A stretch of 64,000 bases of DNA from Pseudomonadota bacterium (lineage in GTDB: Bacteria; Pseudomonadota; Gammaproteobacteria; Steroidobacterales; Steroidobacteraceae). The notes under the pieces were generated by a model. That model made no database searches. It saw only the letters and a program-made list of their open reading frames with translations, and was not told the origin of the DNA. The position numbers and the translations under genes were made by a program. Below are positions 35,172 to 44,310 of this stretch, in pieces (position 1 is the stretch's first letter; every line of letters starts with the position of its first letter). The DNA lies in the NCBI GenBank assembly GCA_018240525.1, contig JAFEFN010000014.1:172487-236486 (forward strand), given 5' to 3'.

Positions 35172-35864
35172 CTAGCGCTCCTGGCCGCTGGCGGGCGTGC
35201 CGCGCACCGCGTGCCGCTGCAGGATCGTCGAGAACTCCTCGCTGAAGGCGTCGAAGCGCATCTCCAGGCGCGTCACCTGGTCGGCGAAGCGGTTGTAGGC
35301 AATGACCGCGGGGATGGCGGCGAACAGGCCGATGGCCGTGGCCACCAGCGCCTCGGAGATCCCCGGCGCCACCATCGCAAGCGTCGCCTGCTGCACGTTA
35401 CCGAGGGAGGAAAACGCGCTCATGATGCCCCAGACGGTGCCGAAGAGGCCCACGTACGGGCTGGTGCTGCCGACGGTCGCGAGCGTGGCCAGGCTGTGCT
35501 CCAGGCGGTCGATCTCGCGCAGCTGCGCCACGCGCATCGCGCGGCGCGAGCCCTCGAGCAGCTGCTCGGTGCTCACCTTGCTCTGGCGCAGCTTGGCGAA
35601 CTCGCGGAAGCCGAACTCGAAGATCCCGGCCATGCCGGTCGCCCCGCCGTGCGACTCGATGGTGCGGTACAGCTGCGCCAGGTCGTCCCCCGACCAGAAG
35701 CGGTTCTCGAAGCGGTCGGCCTCGCGCCGCGCGCGCGCGATCAGCGCACGCTTGCCGAAGATGATGCTCCAGGAGGTGAGCGAGGCCAGCAGCAGGATCG
35801 CGATGACGATCTGCACCGGCACGCTCGCCTGGGCAATCAGGCGGATGATCGACAGGTGTTCCAT
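35172..35864 (-). CDS. tolQ: Tol-Pal inner-membrane protein TolQ
   Basis: 230 residues with three membrane segments (about 14-36, 130-155, 165-195) and the MotA/TolQ/ExbB proton-channel signature (VWGIMSAFSSLGN, then ATAIGLFAAIPAVIAYN). It forms the proton-powered motor with TolR. Its ATG overlaps the ybgC stop codon by one base (TGATG). Confidence 0.95.
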   Translation of the reverse strand: MEHLSIIRLIAQASVPVQIVIAILLLASLTSWSIIFGKRALIARARREADRFENRFWSGDDLAQLYRTIESHGGATGMAGIFEFGFREFAKLRQSKVSTEQLLEGSRRAMRVAQLREIDRLEHSLATLATVGSTSPYVGLFGTVWGIMSAFSSLGNVQQATLAMVAPGISEALVATAIGLFAAIPAVIAYNRFADQVTRLEMRFDAFSEEFSTILQRHAVRGTPASGQER

Positions 35865-36283
35865 CAGTTTGGCTCTCCAGCAGGGTCTGCATCGATGAGG
35901 AATCCGGGCAGGCGCTTCGGCCGCAGCGTGCGCGCATCCAGGCAGGCGATGCGCACGCTCGCCTCGAGCAGCAGCTGCCGTGCCGCACCGGTGCGGTGGA
36001 TGCGCTGCAGGAAGCGCATCGAGGCCGGCCCTTCGGCGCGCGGCTCGCAGGAAATCTCCAGCATGTCATCCAGGCGCGCCGGCGCGCGGAAGTCCACCTG
36101 CAGGCTCACCACCGTGAAGAGGATGCCGGGTTGCTGCGCCAGCGCCTGCTGCGAGTATCCCCTGGCGCGCAGCCACTCGGTGCGCGCCCGCTCCAGGTAC
36201 CTGAGGTAGTTGGCGTAGTAGACGATCGCCCCGCCGTCGGTGTCCTCCCAGTAGACGCGCGCCGGCCAGCTGAAGCCACTCAC
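35864..36283 (-). CDS. ybgC: Tol-Pal operon acyl-CoA thioesterase
   Basis: 139-residue hot-dog-fold thioesterase with the catalytic Asp in the [18 protein letters not shown] motif near residue 12-17. YbgC acts on short/medium acyl-CoA or acyl-ACP and precedes tolQ in many gammaproteobacteria. Its ATG overlaps the ruvB TGA (ATGA). Confidence 0.94.
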   Translation of the reverse strand: MSGFSWPARVYWEDTDGGAIVYYANYLRYLERARTEWLRARGYSQQALAQQPGILFTVVSLQVDFRAPARLDDMLEISCEPRAEGPASMRFLQRIHRTGAARQLLLEASVRIACLDARTLRPKRLPGFLIDADPAGEPN

Positions 36284-37320
36284 TCCGGCTCCCCGAACAG
36301 GGCCAGGTTGGGACTCACCCGCTCGGGCACCGTCAGCCCGAAGTGCAGGTAGGCCTGGCGCGTGACCATGCGCCCGCGCGCCGTGCGCACCAGGAAGCCC
36401 TGCTGGATGAGGAACGGCTCGGTGACATCCTCGAGCGTGCCGCGCTCCTCGCCCACGGCGGCGGCGAGGCTGTCGATGCCGACCGGGCCGCCATCGAAGC
36501 GCTCGATGATGGCCGTGAGGAGCTTGCGGTCCAGGGTGTCGAACCCCTGGCGGTCAACCTCGAGCAGGTCCAGCGCCGCCCCGGCCACCGCCGCATCGAT
36601 CCTGCCCTGCGCGCGCACCTGGGCGTAGTCGCGCACGCGCCGCAGCAGGCGGTTGGCGATGCGAGGGGTCCCGCGCGAGCGCTGCGCCAGGGCGCGCGCA
36701 CCGCCCTCGTCGATCGGTACCCCGAGGATCGAGGCCGAGCGCGTCACGATGTGCTCGAGCTCTGCGATGGAGTAGAACTCGAGGCGCTGCACGATGCCGA
36801 AGCGGTCGCGCAGCGGCGAGGTCAGAAGCCCCGCGCGCGTGGTCGCACCGACCAGCGTGAACGGGGGCAGGTTCAGCTTGATCGAGCGGGCCGCCGGGCC
36901 CTCGCCGATCATGATGTCGAGCTGATAGTCCTCCATCGCCGGATAGAGCACCTCCTCGACCACCGGCGACAGGCGGTGGATCTCGTCGACGAACAGCACG
37001 TCGCGCGCCTGCAGGTTGGTCAGCAGCGCCGCCAGGTCCCCGGGCCGCTCCAGCACCGGGCCTGAGGTCTGGCGCAGGTTCGAGCCGAGCTCCGCGGCGA
37101 TGATGTGGGCGAGCGTGGTCTTGCCCAGCCCGGGCGGACCGAAGATCAGCACGTGGTCGAGGGCCTCCTCGCGCTGGCGGGCGGCGCTCACGAAGATCTC
37201 CAGCTGGTTCTTCACCGGGGCCTGGCCGACGTAGTCGACGAGCCGCCGCGGGCGGATGGCGCGATCGACGGCCTCCTCCTCGGCATTCGCCGCGCCACTG
37301 ATGATGCGTTCTTCTGCCAC
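36280..37320 (-). CDS. ruvB: Holliday junction branch migration ATPase RuvB
   Basis: 346-residue AAA+ motor that, with RuvA, moves Holliday junctions. Walker A is [12 protein letters not shown], Walker B is LFVDEIHRL, sensor 1 is GATTRAG, and the winged-helix end is intact. It starts 10 bases after the ruvA stop and is coupled to ybgC. Confidence 0.97.
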   Translation of the reverse strand: MAEERIISGAANAEEEAVDRAIRPRRLVDYVGQAPVKNQLEIFVSAARQREEALDHVLIFGPPGLGKTTLAHIIAAELGSNLRQTSGPVLERPGDLAALLTNLQARDVLFVDEIHRLSPVVEEVLYPAMEDYQLDIMIGEGPAARSIKLNLPPFTLVGATTRAGLLTSPLRDRFGIVQRLEFYSIAELEHIVTRSASILGVPIDEGGARALAQRSRGTPRIANRLLRRVRDYAQVRAQGRIDAAVAGAALDLLEVDRQGFDTLDRKLLTAIIERFDGGPVGIDSLAAAVGEERGTLEDVTEPFLIQQGFLVRTARGRMVTRQAYLHFGLTVPERVSPNLALFGEPE

Positions 37321-37330
37321 GTCCTGCGAC

Positions 37331-37924
37331 CTACTCCCGCACCGCGCTGCGCAGCGCGCGGCGGATCAGTTCCTCGGTCGAGTGTGTACCGGGACCGGCC
37401 GCCTTGAGCAAGCGCGTGGCTTCCGGCGGGCGGTAGCCCAGCGCGATCAGGGCGTCGTAGGCCTCGTTCTCGGGACTTGCGCCCGAGCCGGCCCCGGCCG
37501 TCGACCCCGTGAGCAGCTGCGGGGCGACCAGCCGGTCGCGCATCTCCACCACCAGGCGCTCGGCGGTCTTGCGGCCGATGCCCGGGACGCGGGTGAGCGC
37601 ACTGACATCCTGCGCCTGCACCGCCTGGCTGAACTCTGCGACGCTCATGCCCGAGAGCAGGGCCAGGGCGATCTTCGGGCCCACGCCCGAGACCTTGATG
37701 AGCCCGCGGAAGAGGCGCCGCTCATCCTCGCTGCCGAAGCCGTAGAGCACGTGGGCATCCTCGCGCACCACCAGGTGCGTGAGCAGGTGCACCTCGGCAC
37801 CGACCGCCGGCAGGTGGAAGAACGTCGACATGGGCGCCTCGAGCTCGTAGCCGACGCCTGCGACGTCGAGGGTGAGCTGGGGAGGAGCCTTGGAGGCGAT
37901 GCGGCCGCGCAGCGAGCCGATCAT
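37331..37924 (-). CDS. ruvA: Holliday junction DNA-binding protein RuvA
   Basis: 197 residues. Domain I starts MIGSLRGRI. Two helix-hairpin-helix motifs follow in domain II ([18 protein letters not shown] and [18 protein letters not shown]). A flexible linker leads to domain III ([21 protein letters not shown]). The ATG at 37924 overlaps the ruvC TGA; the longer open frame lies in ruvC. Confidence 0.96.
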   Translation of the reverse strand: MIGSLRGRIASKAPPQLTLDVAGVGYELEAPMSTFFHLPAVGAEVHLLTHLVVREDAHVLYGFGSEDERRLFRGLIKVSGVGPKIALALLSGMSVAEFSQAVQAQDVSALTRVPGIGRKTAERLVVEMRDRLVAPQLLTGSTAGAGSGASPENEAYDALIALGYRPPEATRLLKAAGPGTHSTEELIRRALRSAVRE

Positions 37925-38514
37925 CGCCGGACCCTGAGCGGCGCGCCGGCAGCGGCGCCCTGGGCGAGGAGCCCGAGCGTGCGGCTGTGCGCATGGCACA
38001 CCGCCACCGCCAGCGCATCGGCGGCATCGGCGCCGGGACGCTCGGTGAGGCACAGCAGCGCGCGGATCATGTGCGCCACCTGCAGCTTCTCGGCCGCACC
38101 GGAGCCGACCACCGCGAGCTTGATCGCGCGCGGCGCGTACTCGAACACCGGGATGTCCTGCGGCACGGCGCACAGCGCCGCGCCGCGCGCCTGGCCGAGC
38201 TTCAGGGCGCTGTCGACGTTGCGGCTGACGAAGACGCGCTCGATGGCCACTTCCACCGGGGCGTGCTCGTCCATGAGCTTGCGCAGCCCCTCGAAGATCA
38301 GCCGCAGTCGCGCCATCGGGGAGGCCGTGCTCACGTTCAGGCAGCCGTGGGCGATGACCGTGAGGCTGCCGGCGCGGGACTCGATGAAGCCGAAGCCGGT
38401 GCGCCGCGAGCCCGGGTCGAGCCCGAGGATGCGGACCGTGCCGGCCGTGGTCAGGGGCGCCGGCGCGGCGGAGGGCTCAAAGGCGCGCCAGGACCTCGTC
38501 CGATATCTCGACAT
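37921..38514 (-). CDS. ruvC: Holliday junction resolvase RuvC
   Basis: Cuts Holliday junctions with RuvAB. The acidic active-site residues are in the LGLDPGSRRTGFG, AIERVF and GADAADALAVAVCHA motifs. No start close to the usual N terminus (…RILGLDPG) exists: the codon there is GTC. The nearest usable start is the ATG at 38514, which adds about 25 residues (MSRYRTRSWRAFEPSAAPAP) and overlaps yebC by about 38 bases. No Shine-Dalgarno is evident before it. Product 197 residues. Confidence 0.92.
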   Translation of the reverse strand: MSRYRTRSWRAFEPSAAPAPLTTAGTVRILGLDPGSRRTGFGFIESRAGSLTVIAHGCLNVSTASPMARLRLIFEGLRKLMDEHAPVEVAIERVFVSRNVDSALKLGQARGAALCAVPQDIPVFEYAPRAIKLAVVGSGAAEKLQVAHMIRALLCLTERPGADAADALAVAVCHAHSRTLGLLAQGAAAGAPLRVRR

Positions 38515-39073
38515 TCGAATAAACGTCCCGTACTTCGTCCAGCTCTTCGAGGGCGACCAGCAGGTGCGCCATGCGCTCGGCGCTCTCCCCGGACAGCTCC
38601 ACCGCCGTGGCGGCGCGCTGCGTCACCGCCGCGGTCGCCGGCGCGAAGCCGCTGTGGGTGAGCACCGCGCGCACGGTGTCGAATTCCAGCGGGTCGGCGA
38701 GCACTTCGACCGAGCAGTCATCGCTCGGCACCACATCCTCCGCCCCCGCCTCCAGCGCCACGCGCATCAGCTGCTCCTCGTCGGTGCCGGGCGGATAGGT
38801 CATGAGGCCGACGGTGTTGAAGAGGTAGCTGACCGAGCCGTCGGCGCCGAGGTTGCCACCGTAGCGATCGAAGGTGCGGCGCACCTGCGCGACGCTGCGC
38901 GCGCGGTCGGGCGTGAGGCAGTCCACCATGACGGCGACCCCGCCGGGGCCATAGCCCTCCAGGCGCACCAGCTGCGCGCCCGACCCCTCCGCGGTGCCTG
39001 CGGCACGCTCGCGCCGGCGCGCCTGGGCATTCTCGCGACGCTGGATGTTAGCCCACCTGCTGTGGCCGGCCAT
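38477..39073 (-). CDS. yebC: YebC-family protein with a shortened N-terminal domain
   Basis: Family members are translation factors for polyproline stretches or transcription regulators, usually 240-250 residues. Here the product is 198 residues. It opens with the hallmark MAGHSRWANIQRRENAQ, then after about 20 unusual residues reaches the EGYGPGGVAVMVDCL motif, and continues normally to EISDEVLARL. The missing stretch is the conserved FTKLIRELVTAAK/ANPRLRAAI helical part. It is absent from the DNA, so this is a true internal deletion of roughly 50 residues or an assembly error. It is first in the ruv-tol block and divergent from relA. Confidence 0.85.
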   Translation of the reverse strand: MAGHSRWANIQRRENAQARRRERAAGTAEGSGAQLVRLEGYGPGGVAVMVDCLTPDRARSVAQVRRTFDRYGGNLGADGSVSYLFNTVGLMTYPPGTDEEQLMRVALEAGAEDVVPSDDCSVEVLADPLEFDTVRAVLTHSGFAPATAAVTQRAATAVELSGESAERMAHLLVALEELDEVRDVYSNVEISDEVLARL

Positions 39074-39103
39074 GGCTTGCACGTCACCGTAAAAACAGTC
39101 GCG

Positions 39104-39109
39104 TATGAT
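39104..39109 (+). promoter_or_regulatory. Possible -10 box for relA
   Basis: TATGAT lies upstream of the GTG at 39183 but over the ATG at 39105. TTGCAC 21 bases before it is too far for a good -35. If this is a promoter, the true relA start would be the GTG at 39183 or later. Confidence 0.3.
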
Positions 39110-41297
39110 AGCGGTAATCCTGCGCCGGCGACACGCCGAAGCGCGCCAAGATCCCGTCCAGACTCGAAAAAGCCGCACCGCCGTGGAAACGAGCCACGCC
39201 TGTCCGCCCCCGATCCTCGCCGCCCTCGAGCGCGCCCGCGCGCAGTTGCCGCCGCACGGGCAGGCGCACGCGCTGGATCTGGCGGTGGAGGCCGCCGGCA
39301 TCGTCGGCGGACTGACCGCGAGCGAGGAGCTCGCGCTGGCCTTGCTGGCGCGCGCCGCCCTGGCCGCCGGCGCCACGGCCGCGCAGGTGGGTGCCGCGGT
39401 CGGTGCGGCGGCCGCCGAGATCGCCGCGGCCCTGGTGCGGCTGGGCAACCTCGGGCTGCCGCGCGACTGGTCGCCCGCGCGCGGGCTCGACACCCCGCAG
39501 ACCGAGACCCTGCGCAAGATGCTGCTCGCGGTGGTGAGCGACCCGCGCCTGGTGCTCGCGCGCCTGGCCGAGGAGCTGGTGGCGCTGCGCCACGCGCGCG
39601 AGCTCGGCGCCGCCGAGCGCGGCCGCCGTGCGCTGGAGGCGCGCGCGGTGTACGCGCCGCTCGCCAACCGCCTGGGCGTCTGGCAGCTGAAGTGGGAGCT
39701 CGAGGACCTCGCCTTCCGCTACCTCGAGCCGGAGGAATACCGGCGCGTGGCCGCCGCGCTCAACGAGCGGCGCGCCGACCGCGAGCGCTACATCGCCGGG
39801 GTGTGCGAGGAGCTGCGCGCAGCCCTCGGCGAGGCCGGCATCGAGGCGCAGGTGTACGGCCGCCCGAAGCACATCTACAGCATCTACCGCAAGATGCAGC
39901 GCAAGCAGCTGGCCTTCTCGCAGCTCTACGACGTGCGCGCCGTGCGCATCGTGGTCGGCTCCATCCCCGACTGCTATGCCGCGCTCGGGATCGTGCATGG
40001 CCGCTGGCCCTACATCCCCGGGGAGTTCGATGACTACGTCGCCACCCCGAAGGGCAACGGCTACCGCTCCATCCACACCGCGGTCATCGGCCCGCAGTCC
40101 CAGAGTCTCGAGGTGCAGATCCGCACCCGCGAGATGCACGAGCATTCCGAGCTCGGCGTGGCCGCGCACTGGACCTACAAGGAAGGCGGGGCGCGCGATG
40201 CGCAGTACCAGCGCAAGATCGAGTGGGTGCGGCGGCTGCTCGAGCCGGCCGGCGAGGGAGCCGATGCGGACCGCGACCTGATCGAGGGCATGCGCACCGA
40301 GCTGTTCGCCGACCGGGTGTACGTGCTCACCCCGCGGGGCGAGGTCATCGACCTGCCGCACGGGGCGACGCCGCTCGACTTCGCCTACAGCCTGCACACC
40401 TCCCTCGGCCATCGCTGTCGCGGCGCCAAGGCCAACGGGCGCATCGTGCCCCTGACGCAGGCGCTGGTGAATGGCGAGGTGGTCGAGATCATCGCCGCCA
40501 AGCAGGAGGCGCCGAGCCGCGACTGGCTCGCCCCCGAGCAGGGGTACCTGGTCAGCGCCCGCAGCCGCGCCAAGGTGCGCGCCTGGTTCCGCAAGCTCGA
40601 CGTCGGCGACAACCGCGCCGCCGGCCGCGCCATCGCCGAGCGCGAGCTCGCCCGCGTCGGCCTGCGCGCCGAGCACTTCCCCGCGCTCGCCCAGGAGCTG
40701 CGGGCACGCGACACCGAGCACCTGTACCAGCTGCTCGGCGAGGGGGAGCTCACGGTCACGCAGCTGCTGCAGGCGGCCGGCCGCATCGCCGCGCCGCCCG
40801 CGCCACCGCCGGCCCGCCCGGCCCGCAAGCCCCGCGCCCGGGGCGGCAGCTCGCCGGTGGAGATCGAGGGCGTCGGTGACCTGCCCGTGACCCTGGCACG
40901 CTGCTGTGCGCCGCTTCGCCCCCAGCCGATCGTCGGCTACGTGACGCTCGGCCGCGGGGTGACCGTGCACCGCCGCGACTGCGTGGCGATCAGCCGGATG
41001 AGGTCGCTCAAGCCCGAGCGGCTGCTGAAGGTGGAGTGGGCCGGCGGCACGCAGGCCGCGCTGCAGGTGGAGCTGCGGGTGAGCGCCTACGACCGGCGCG
41101 GGCTACTGCGGGACCTGAGCGACGTGCTGGCGGTGGAGCGGCTGAGCATCGATGCCTCCACCACGCGCACCGACCGCGACACGGGCCTGGCGCACTTCTC
41201 CCTCAGCGTGGCGGTCGCGGACCTGGCCCAGCTCGCCCGGGTGCTCAGCCGCCTGAGCAAGGTGCCGAGCGTGATCGAGGCGCGGCGCCGCGGCTAG
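39105..41297 (+). CDS. relA: (p)ppGpp synthetase, RelA type
   Basis: Makes (p)ppGpp at stalled ribosomes. Length is 730 residues from ATG 39105 or 704 from GTG 39183. The N-terminal HD-hydrolase-like part lacks the HD motif (it reads LRKMLLAVVSDPRLVLARLAEELVALRH, as in RelA). The synthetase domain contains EFDD at 307-310, the acidic ExDD motif of monofunctional synthetases (hydrolase-capable Rel/SpoT have RxKD). TGS (RVYVLTPRGEVIDLPHGATPLDFAYSLHT), zinc-finger/CC (CCAPLRPQPIVGYVTLGRGVTVHR) and ACT domains follow. Confidence 0.93.
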   Translation: MIAVILRRRHAEARQDPVQTRKSRTAVETSHACPPPILAALERARAQLPPHGQAHALDLAVEAAGIVGGLTASEELALALLARAALAAGATAAQVGAAVGAAAAEIAAALVRLGNLGLPRDWSPARGLDTPQTETLRKMLLAVVSDPRLVLARLAEELVALRHARELGAAERGRRALEARAVYAPLANRLGVWQLKWELEDLAFRYLEPEEYRRVAAALNERRADRERYIAGVCEELRAALGEAGIEAQVYGRPKHIYSIYRKMQRKQLAFSQLYDVRAVRIVVGSIPDCYAALGIVHGRWPYIPGEFDDYVATPKGNGYRSIHTAVIGPQSQSLEVQIRTREMHEHSELGVAAHWTYKEGGARDAQYQRKIEWVRRLLEPAGEGADADRDLIEGMRTELFADRVYVLTPRGEVIDLPHGATPLDFAYSLHTSLGHRCRGAKANGRIVPLTQALVNGEVVEIIAAKQEAPSRDWLAPEQGYLVSARSRAKVRAWFRKLDVGDNRAAGRAIAERELARVGLRAEHFPALAQELRARDTEHLYQLLGEGELTVTQLLQAAGRIAAPPAPPPARPARKPRARGGSSPVEIEGVGDLPVTLARCCAPLRPQPIVGYVTLGRGVTVHRRDCVAISRMRSLKPERLLKVEWAGGTQAALQVELRVSAYDRRGLLRDLSDVLAVERLSIDASTTRTDRDTGLAHFSLSVAVADLAQLARVLSRLSKVPSVIEARRRG

Positions 41298-41305
41298 CGG
41301 CGGCT

Positions 41306-42763
41306 TCAGCGGTTGATGTTGTCGATCGAGCGCTTGTCCGCGTTCAGCGCCGCCTCGTGCACGGCCTCCGACAGCGTCGGGTGGGCGTGGATGGTGCGCT
41401 GCAGGTCCTCGCTGGAGGCCGAGTACTCCATCGCCAGCACCGCCTCGGCGATCAGCTCACCCGCCAGCGGACCCACGATGTGCACGCCGAGGATCTCGTC
41501 GTTGTCCTGCGCGGCCACCACCTTGGCGAACCCGCCCGCCTGTTCCATGGCGCGCGCCCGTCCGCTGGCGAGGAAGGGGAAGACGCCGACCTTGTAGGCG
41601 CGGCCGCTCGCCTTCGCCTGCTCCTCGGTGAGCCCCACCCAGGCGATCTCGGGGGCGGTATAGATGACCGAGGGGATCACCTTGTAGTTGGTCTCCCCGT
41701 ACCGCCCGGCAATGAGGTCCGCGACCATGACGCCCTCCTCCTTGCCCTTGTGCGCGAGCATCGGGCCGCGCACGCAGTCCCCGATCGCCCAGACCCCCTC
41801 GATGCCGGTGCGGCAGTGCTCGTCCACGACGATGAAGCCGCGCTCGTCGAGCTTGACGCCGGTGCCCTCGGCCAGCAGGTCCTTCGTGTACGGCCGGCGG
41901 CCGACGGCCACCACCAGGCGGTCGACGGTGAGCTGCTGCTCACCCTTGCCGTCGGTGTAGCGGACCTCGACCGCATCGCCCTTCACGGTGGCCCCGGTGA
42001 CCTTGGCACCCAGGCGCACGTCCAGCCCCTGCTTCTTGAAGGCGCGCAGCGCCTCCTTCGCCAGCTGCTGGTCGGCGATCGCCAGGAACTCCGGCAGGGC
42101 CTCGAGCACCACCACCTCGGCGCCGAGCCGGCGCCAGACGCTGCCCAGTTCCAGGCCGATCACGCCGGCGCCGATGACGCCCAGCCGCTGGGGCACGGCC
42201 TCGAAGTCGAGCGCTCCCCAGGAATCGACGATCTGCGGGGACTGGAAGGGCGCCGAGCGCAGCTCGATCGGCGCCGAGCCGGAGGCCAGCACCACCTGCC
42301 TGGCGCTGAGCGTGCGGCGCGTGCCATCGTGCGCGGTGAACTCGACCTTGCCCGGGGCGAGCAGCTTCCCGTGACCCTGCAGGCCGGTGACGCCGGCACC
42401 CTTGAAGAGCGCGAGGATGCCCTGCGTCATGGTGCGCACGATGCCGCTCTTGCGCTTCTGCATCTGCGCCACGTCCATCGTGGCGCCGGCGATGCGGATG
42501 CCATGGGTCGCGAACTCCGCCTGGGCGCGGTGGTACAGCTCGGTCGACTCCAGCAGCGCCTTGGAGGGGATGCAGCCTGCGTTCAGGCAGGTGCCGCCGA
42601 AGGCGGCCGCACCGTCCTTGTTCTTCCACTCATCTATACAGGCGACGGACAGCTTGTTCTGCGCTGCGCGGATGGCCGCCGGGTAGCCGGCAGGTCCGCC
42701 GCCGATCACGATGACGTCGAAGGAATCGGCGCTGGCGGCGGTCTTTTTGTCGTCGGTGGCCAT
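41306..42763 (-). CDS. lpdA: Dihydrolipoyl dehydrogenase (E3)
   Basis: FAD enzyme that reoxidises the lipoyl arm of 2-oxoacid dehydrogenase complexes. From the ATG at 42763 it has 485 residues. FAD-binding VIVIGGGPAGYPAA at about 17-30, redox-active cysteines C59 and C64 in GGTCLNAGC, a second Rossmann GAGVIGLELG and the catalytic His in the C-terminal HAHPTLSE motif. Gene follows sucB on the same strand after 308 bases, so it probably serves the OGDH complex. Confidence 0.96.
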   Translation of the reverse strand: MATDDKKTAASADSFDVIVIGGGPAGYPAAIRAAQNKLSVACIDEWKNKDGAAAFGGTCLNAGCIPSKALLESTELYHRAQAEFATHGIRIAGATMDVAQMQKRKSGIVRTMTQGILALFKGAGVTGLQGHGKLLAPGKVEFTAHDGTRRTLSARQVVLASGSAPIELRSAPFQSPQIVDSWGALDFEAVPQRLGVIGAGVIGLELGSVWRRLGAEVVVLEALPEFLAIADQQLAKEALRAFKKQGLDVRLGAKVTGATVKGDAVEVRYTDGKGEQQLTVDRLVVAVGRRPYTKDLLAEGTGVKLDERGFIVVDEHCRTGIEGVWAIGDCVRGPMLAHKGKEEGVMVADLIAGRYGETNYKVIPSVIYTAPEIAWVGLTEEQAKASGRAYKVGVFPFLASGRARAMEQAGGFAKVVAAQDNDEILGVHIVGPLAGELIAEAVLAMEYSASSEDLQRTIHAHPTLSEAVHEAALNADKRSIDNINR

Positions 42764-43071
42764 GAGCAGGACATCGGAAAATTTGGGGGTCGGGACAGTA
42801 GCACAACGGCCCCGCGGCGCCTGCGACCGCACCTGCCGGCACGGGAACTTCCCCGTGCCCGTGGACGCCGCGCTGCGCCGTCGCCGGTCGGAAAAAGAAG
42901 CACATCTTCAGGGGCTTGCAGCGCGAACGTCCGGCGCTTTCTCGGTGGGAGGCGGGCGCCCTGCCGCAGCGTCCCGGCCCCCTCACATGCCTGAAATTGC
43001 GCGGGCCCTTGGGCCTCGTGTTCACCGCCGACACCCTGCACCGGGGCATCGCCGGCCCGGGCGGGCAGTGC
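42764..43071. other. 308-base spacer between sucB and lpdA
   Basis: No gene found. It holds one strong stem-loop (42838-42859) near the lpdA start, and otherwise nothing recognised. Confidence 0.6.
42838..42859 (-). other. 8-bp stem-loop between sucB and lpdA
   Basis: GGCACGGG and CCCGTGCC pair perfectly around a six-base loop, about 75 bases upstream of lpdA. No T-run follows. It may serve as an attenuator, an RNA-processing element or a transcript end. Confidence 0.45.
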
Positions 43072-44310
43072 TCAGACCCCGAGCAGGATGCGGCCCGGGT
43101 CCTCCAGCGCATCCTTGATGGCCACCAGGAACTGCACCGCCTCGCGGCCGTCGATGATGCGGTGGTCGTAGGTGACCGCCAGGTACATCATCGGGCGCAC
43201 CGCCACCGCACCGTTCACCACCATGGGCCGGTCCTGGATCTTGTGCATGCCGAGGATCGCGCTCTGCGGTGCGTTGACGATCGGGGTGGACATGAGCGAG
43301 CCGAACACGCCGCCGTTGGTGATGGTGAAGGTGCCACCGGTCAGGTCCTCGATGGCGAGCGCGCCCTCGCGCGCCTTCTTCGCATAGTCGGCCACTTCCT
43401 TCTCGATCGTGGCGAAGGCCTTGGTGTCCGCATCGCGCACGATCGGCACGATCAGGCCGCGGTCGGTGGAGACCGCCACGCCGATGTCGTAGTACTCGTG
43501 GTAGACGATGTCGTTGCCATCGACGGATGCGTTCATGACCGGGAAGCGCTTGAGCGCCTCGATGCTGGCCTTCACGAAGAAGGACATGAAGCCGAGCTTG
43601 ACGCCGTGCTCCTTCTCGAAGCGCTCCTTGTAGCGGGCGCGCAGCTCCTGGGTCGCCGTGAGGTCCACCTCGTTGAACGTGGTCAGGAGCGCCTGGGTGG
43701 ACTGCGCCTCGATCAGGCGCTGGGCGATGCGCGCGCGCAGGCGCGTCATCGGCACGCGCTGCTCGGTGCGCGCACCGGCGGCGACCGGCGGGCGCGGTGC
43801 GCTGGGACGTGCCGCGGGGGCCGGGGCCGGTGCGGCCGGGGCCTCGGGCTTCTTGCCGAGGAAACCCACGACGTCGGACTTGGTCAGCCGGCCGTCGCGC
43901 CCCGAGGCGGGGATCGTGCCCGGGTCGAGCTGGTTCTCCTCCACCAGGCGGCGCACCGAGGGACTGAGCCTGCCGCCCTCGCCTTTCTCCTCGGCGGCCG
44001 GCTTCGGCGCGGCTGCGGCTGCGGCTGCGGCGACCGGGGCGGGCGCGGCCGCGGGGGCCTTGGCGGCCGCGGCGCCTTCCTCGATCACCGCGAGCACCTG
44101 GCCGCTCACCACCACCGCGCCGCTCTGCACGCGCAGCTCGCGCACCACCCCGTTGGCCGGTGCCGGCACTTCCAGCACGACCTTGTCGGTCTCCAGGTCC
44201 GCGAGGTTCTCGTCGCGGCGGATCGCATCACCGGGTTGCTTGTGCCAGGTGACGAGCGTCGCATCCGCAACGGACTCGGGCAGGATCGGGACACGGATTT
44301 CGGTGCTCAT
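43072..44310 (-). CDS. sucB: Dihydrolipoyl succinyltransferase (E2 of OGDH)
   Basis: 412 residues from the ATG at 44310. A lipoyl domain with the lipoylated Lys43 (ETDKVVLE), an Ala/Pro-rich linker, a peripheral-subunit binding domain ([20 protein letters not shown]), and the catalytic core ending in [13 protein letters not shown] with the catalytic His and Asp. The longer open frame into sucA is not coding. Its ATG overlaps the sucA TGA. Confidence 0.97.
   Translation of the reverse strand: MSTEIRVPILPESVADATLVTWHKQPGDAIRRDENLADLETDKVVLEVPAPANGVVRELRVQSGAVVVSGQVLAVIEEGAAAAKAPAAAPAPVAAAAAAAAPKPAAEEKGEGGRLSPSVRRLVEENQLDPGTIPASGRDGRLTKSDVVGFLGKKPEAPAAPAPAPAARPSAPRPPVAAGARTEQRVPMTRLRARIAQRLIEAQSTQALLTTFNEVDLTATQELRARYKERFEKEHGVKLGFMSFFVKASIEALKRFPVMNASVDGNDIVYHEYYDIGVAVSTDRGLIVPIVRDADTKAFATIEKEVADYAKKAREGALAIEDLTGGTFTITNGGVFGSLMSTPIVNAPQSAILGMHKIQDRPMVVNGAVAVRPMMYLAVTYDHRIIDGREAVQFLVAIKDALEDPGRILLGV

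Noticed and set aside
39105-40970. Very long minus-strand open frame (628 residues) opposite relA, with similar long frames opposite tolB, sucA, sucB and the hybrid kinase
   Set aside because: Shadow frames caused by high GC; the opposite strand encodes conserved proteins.
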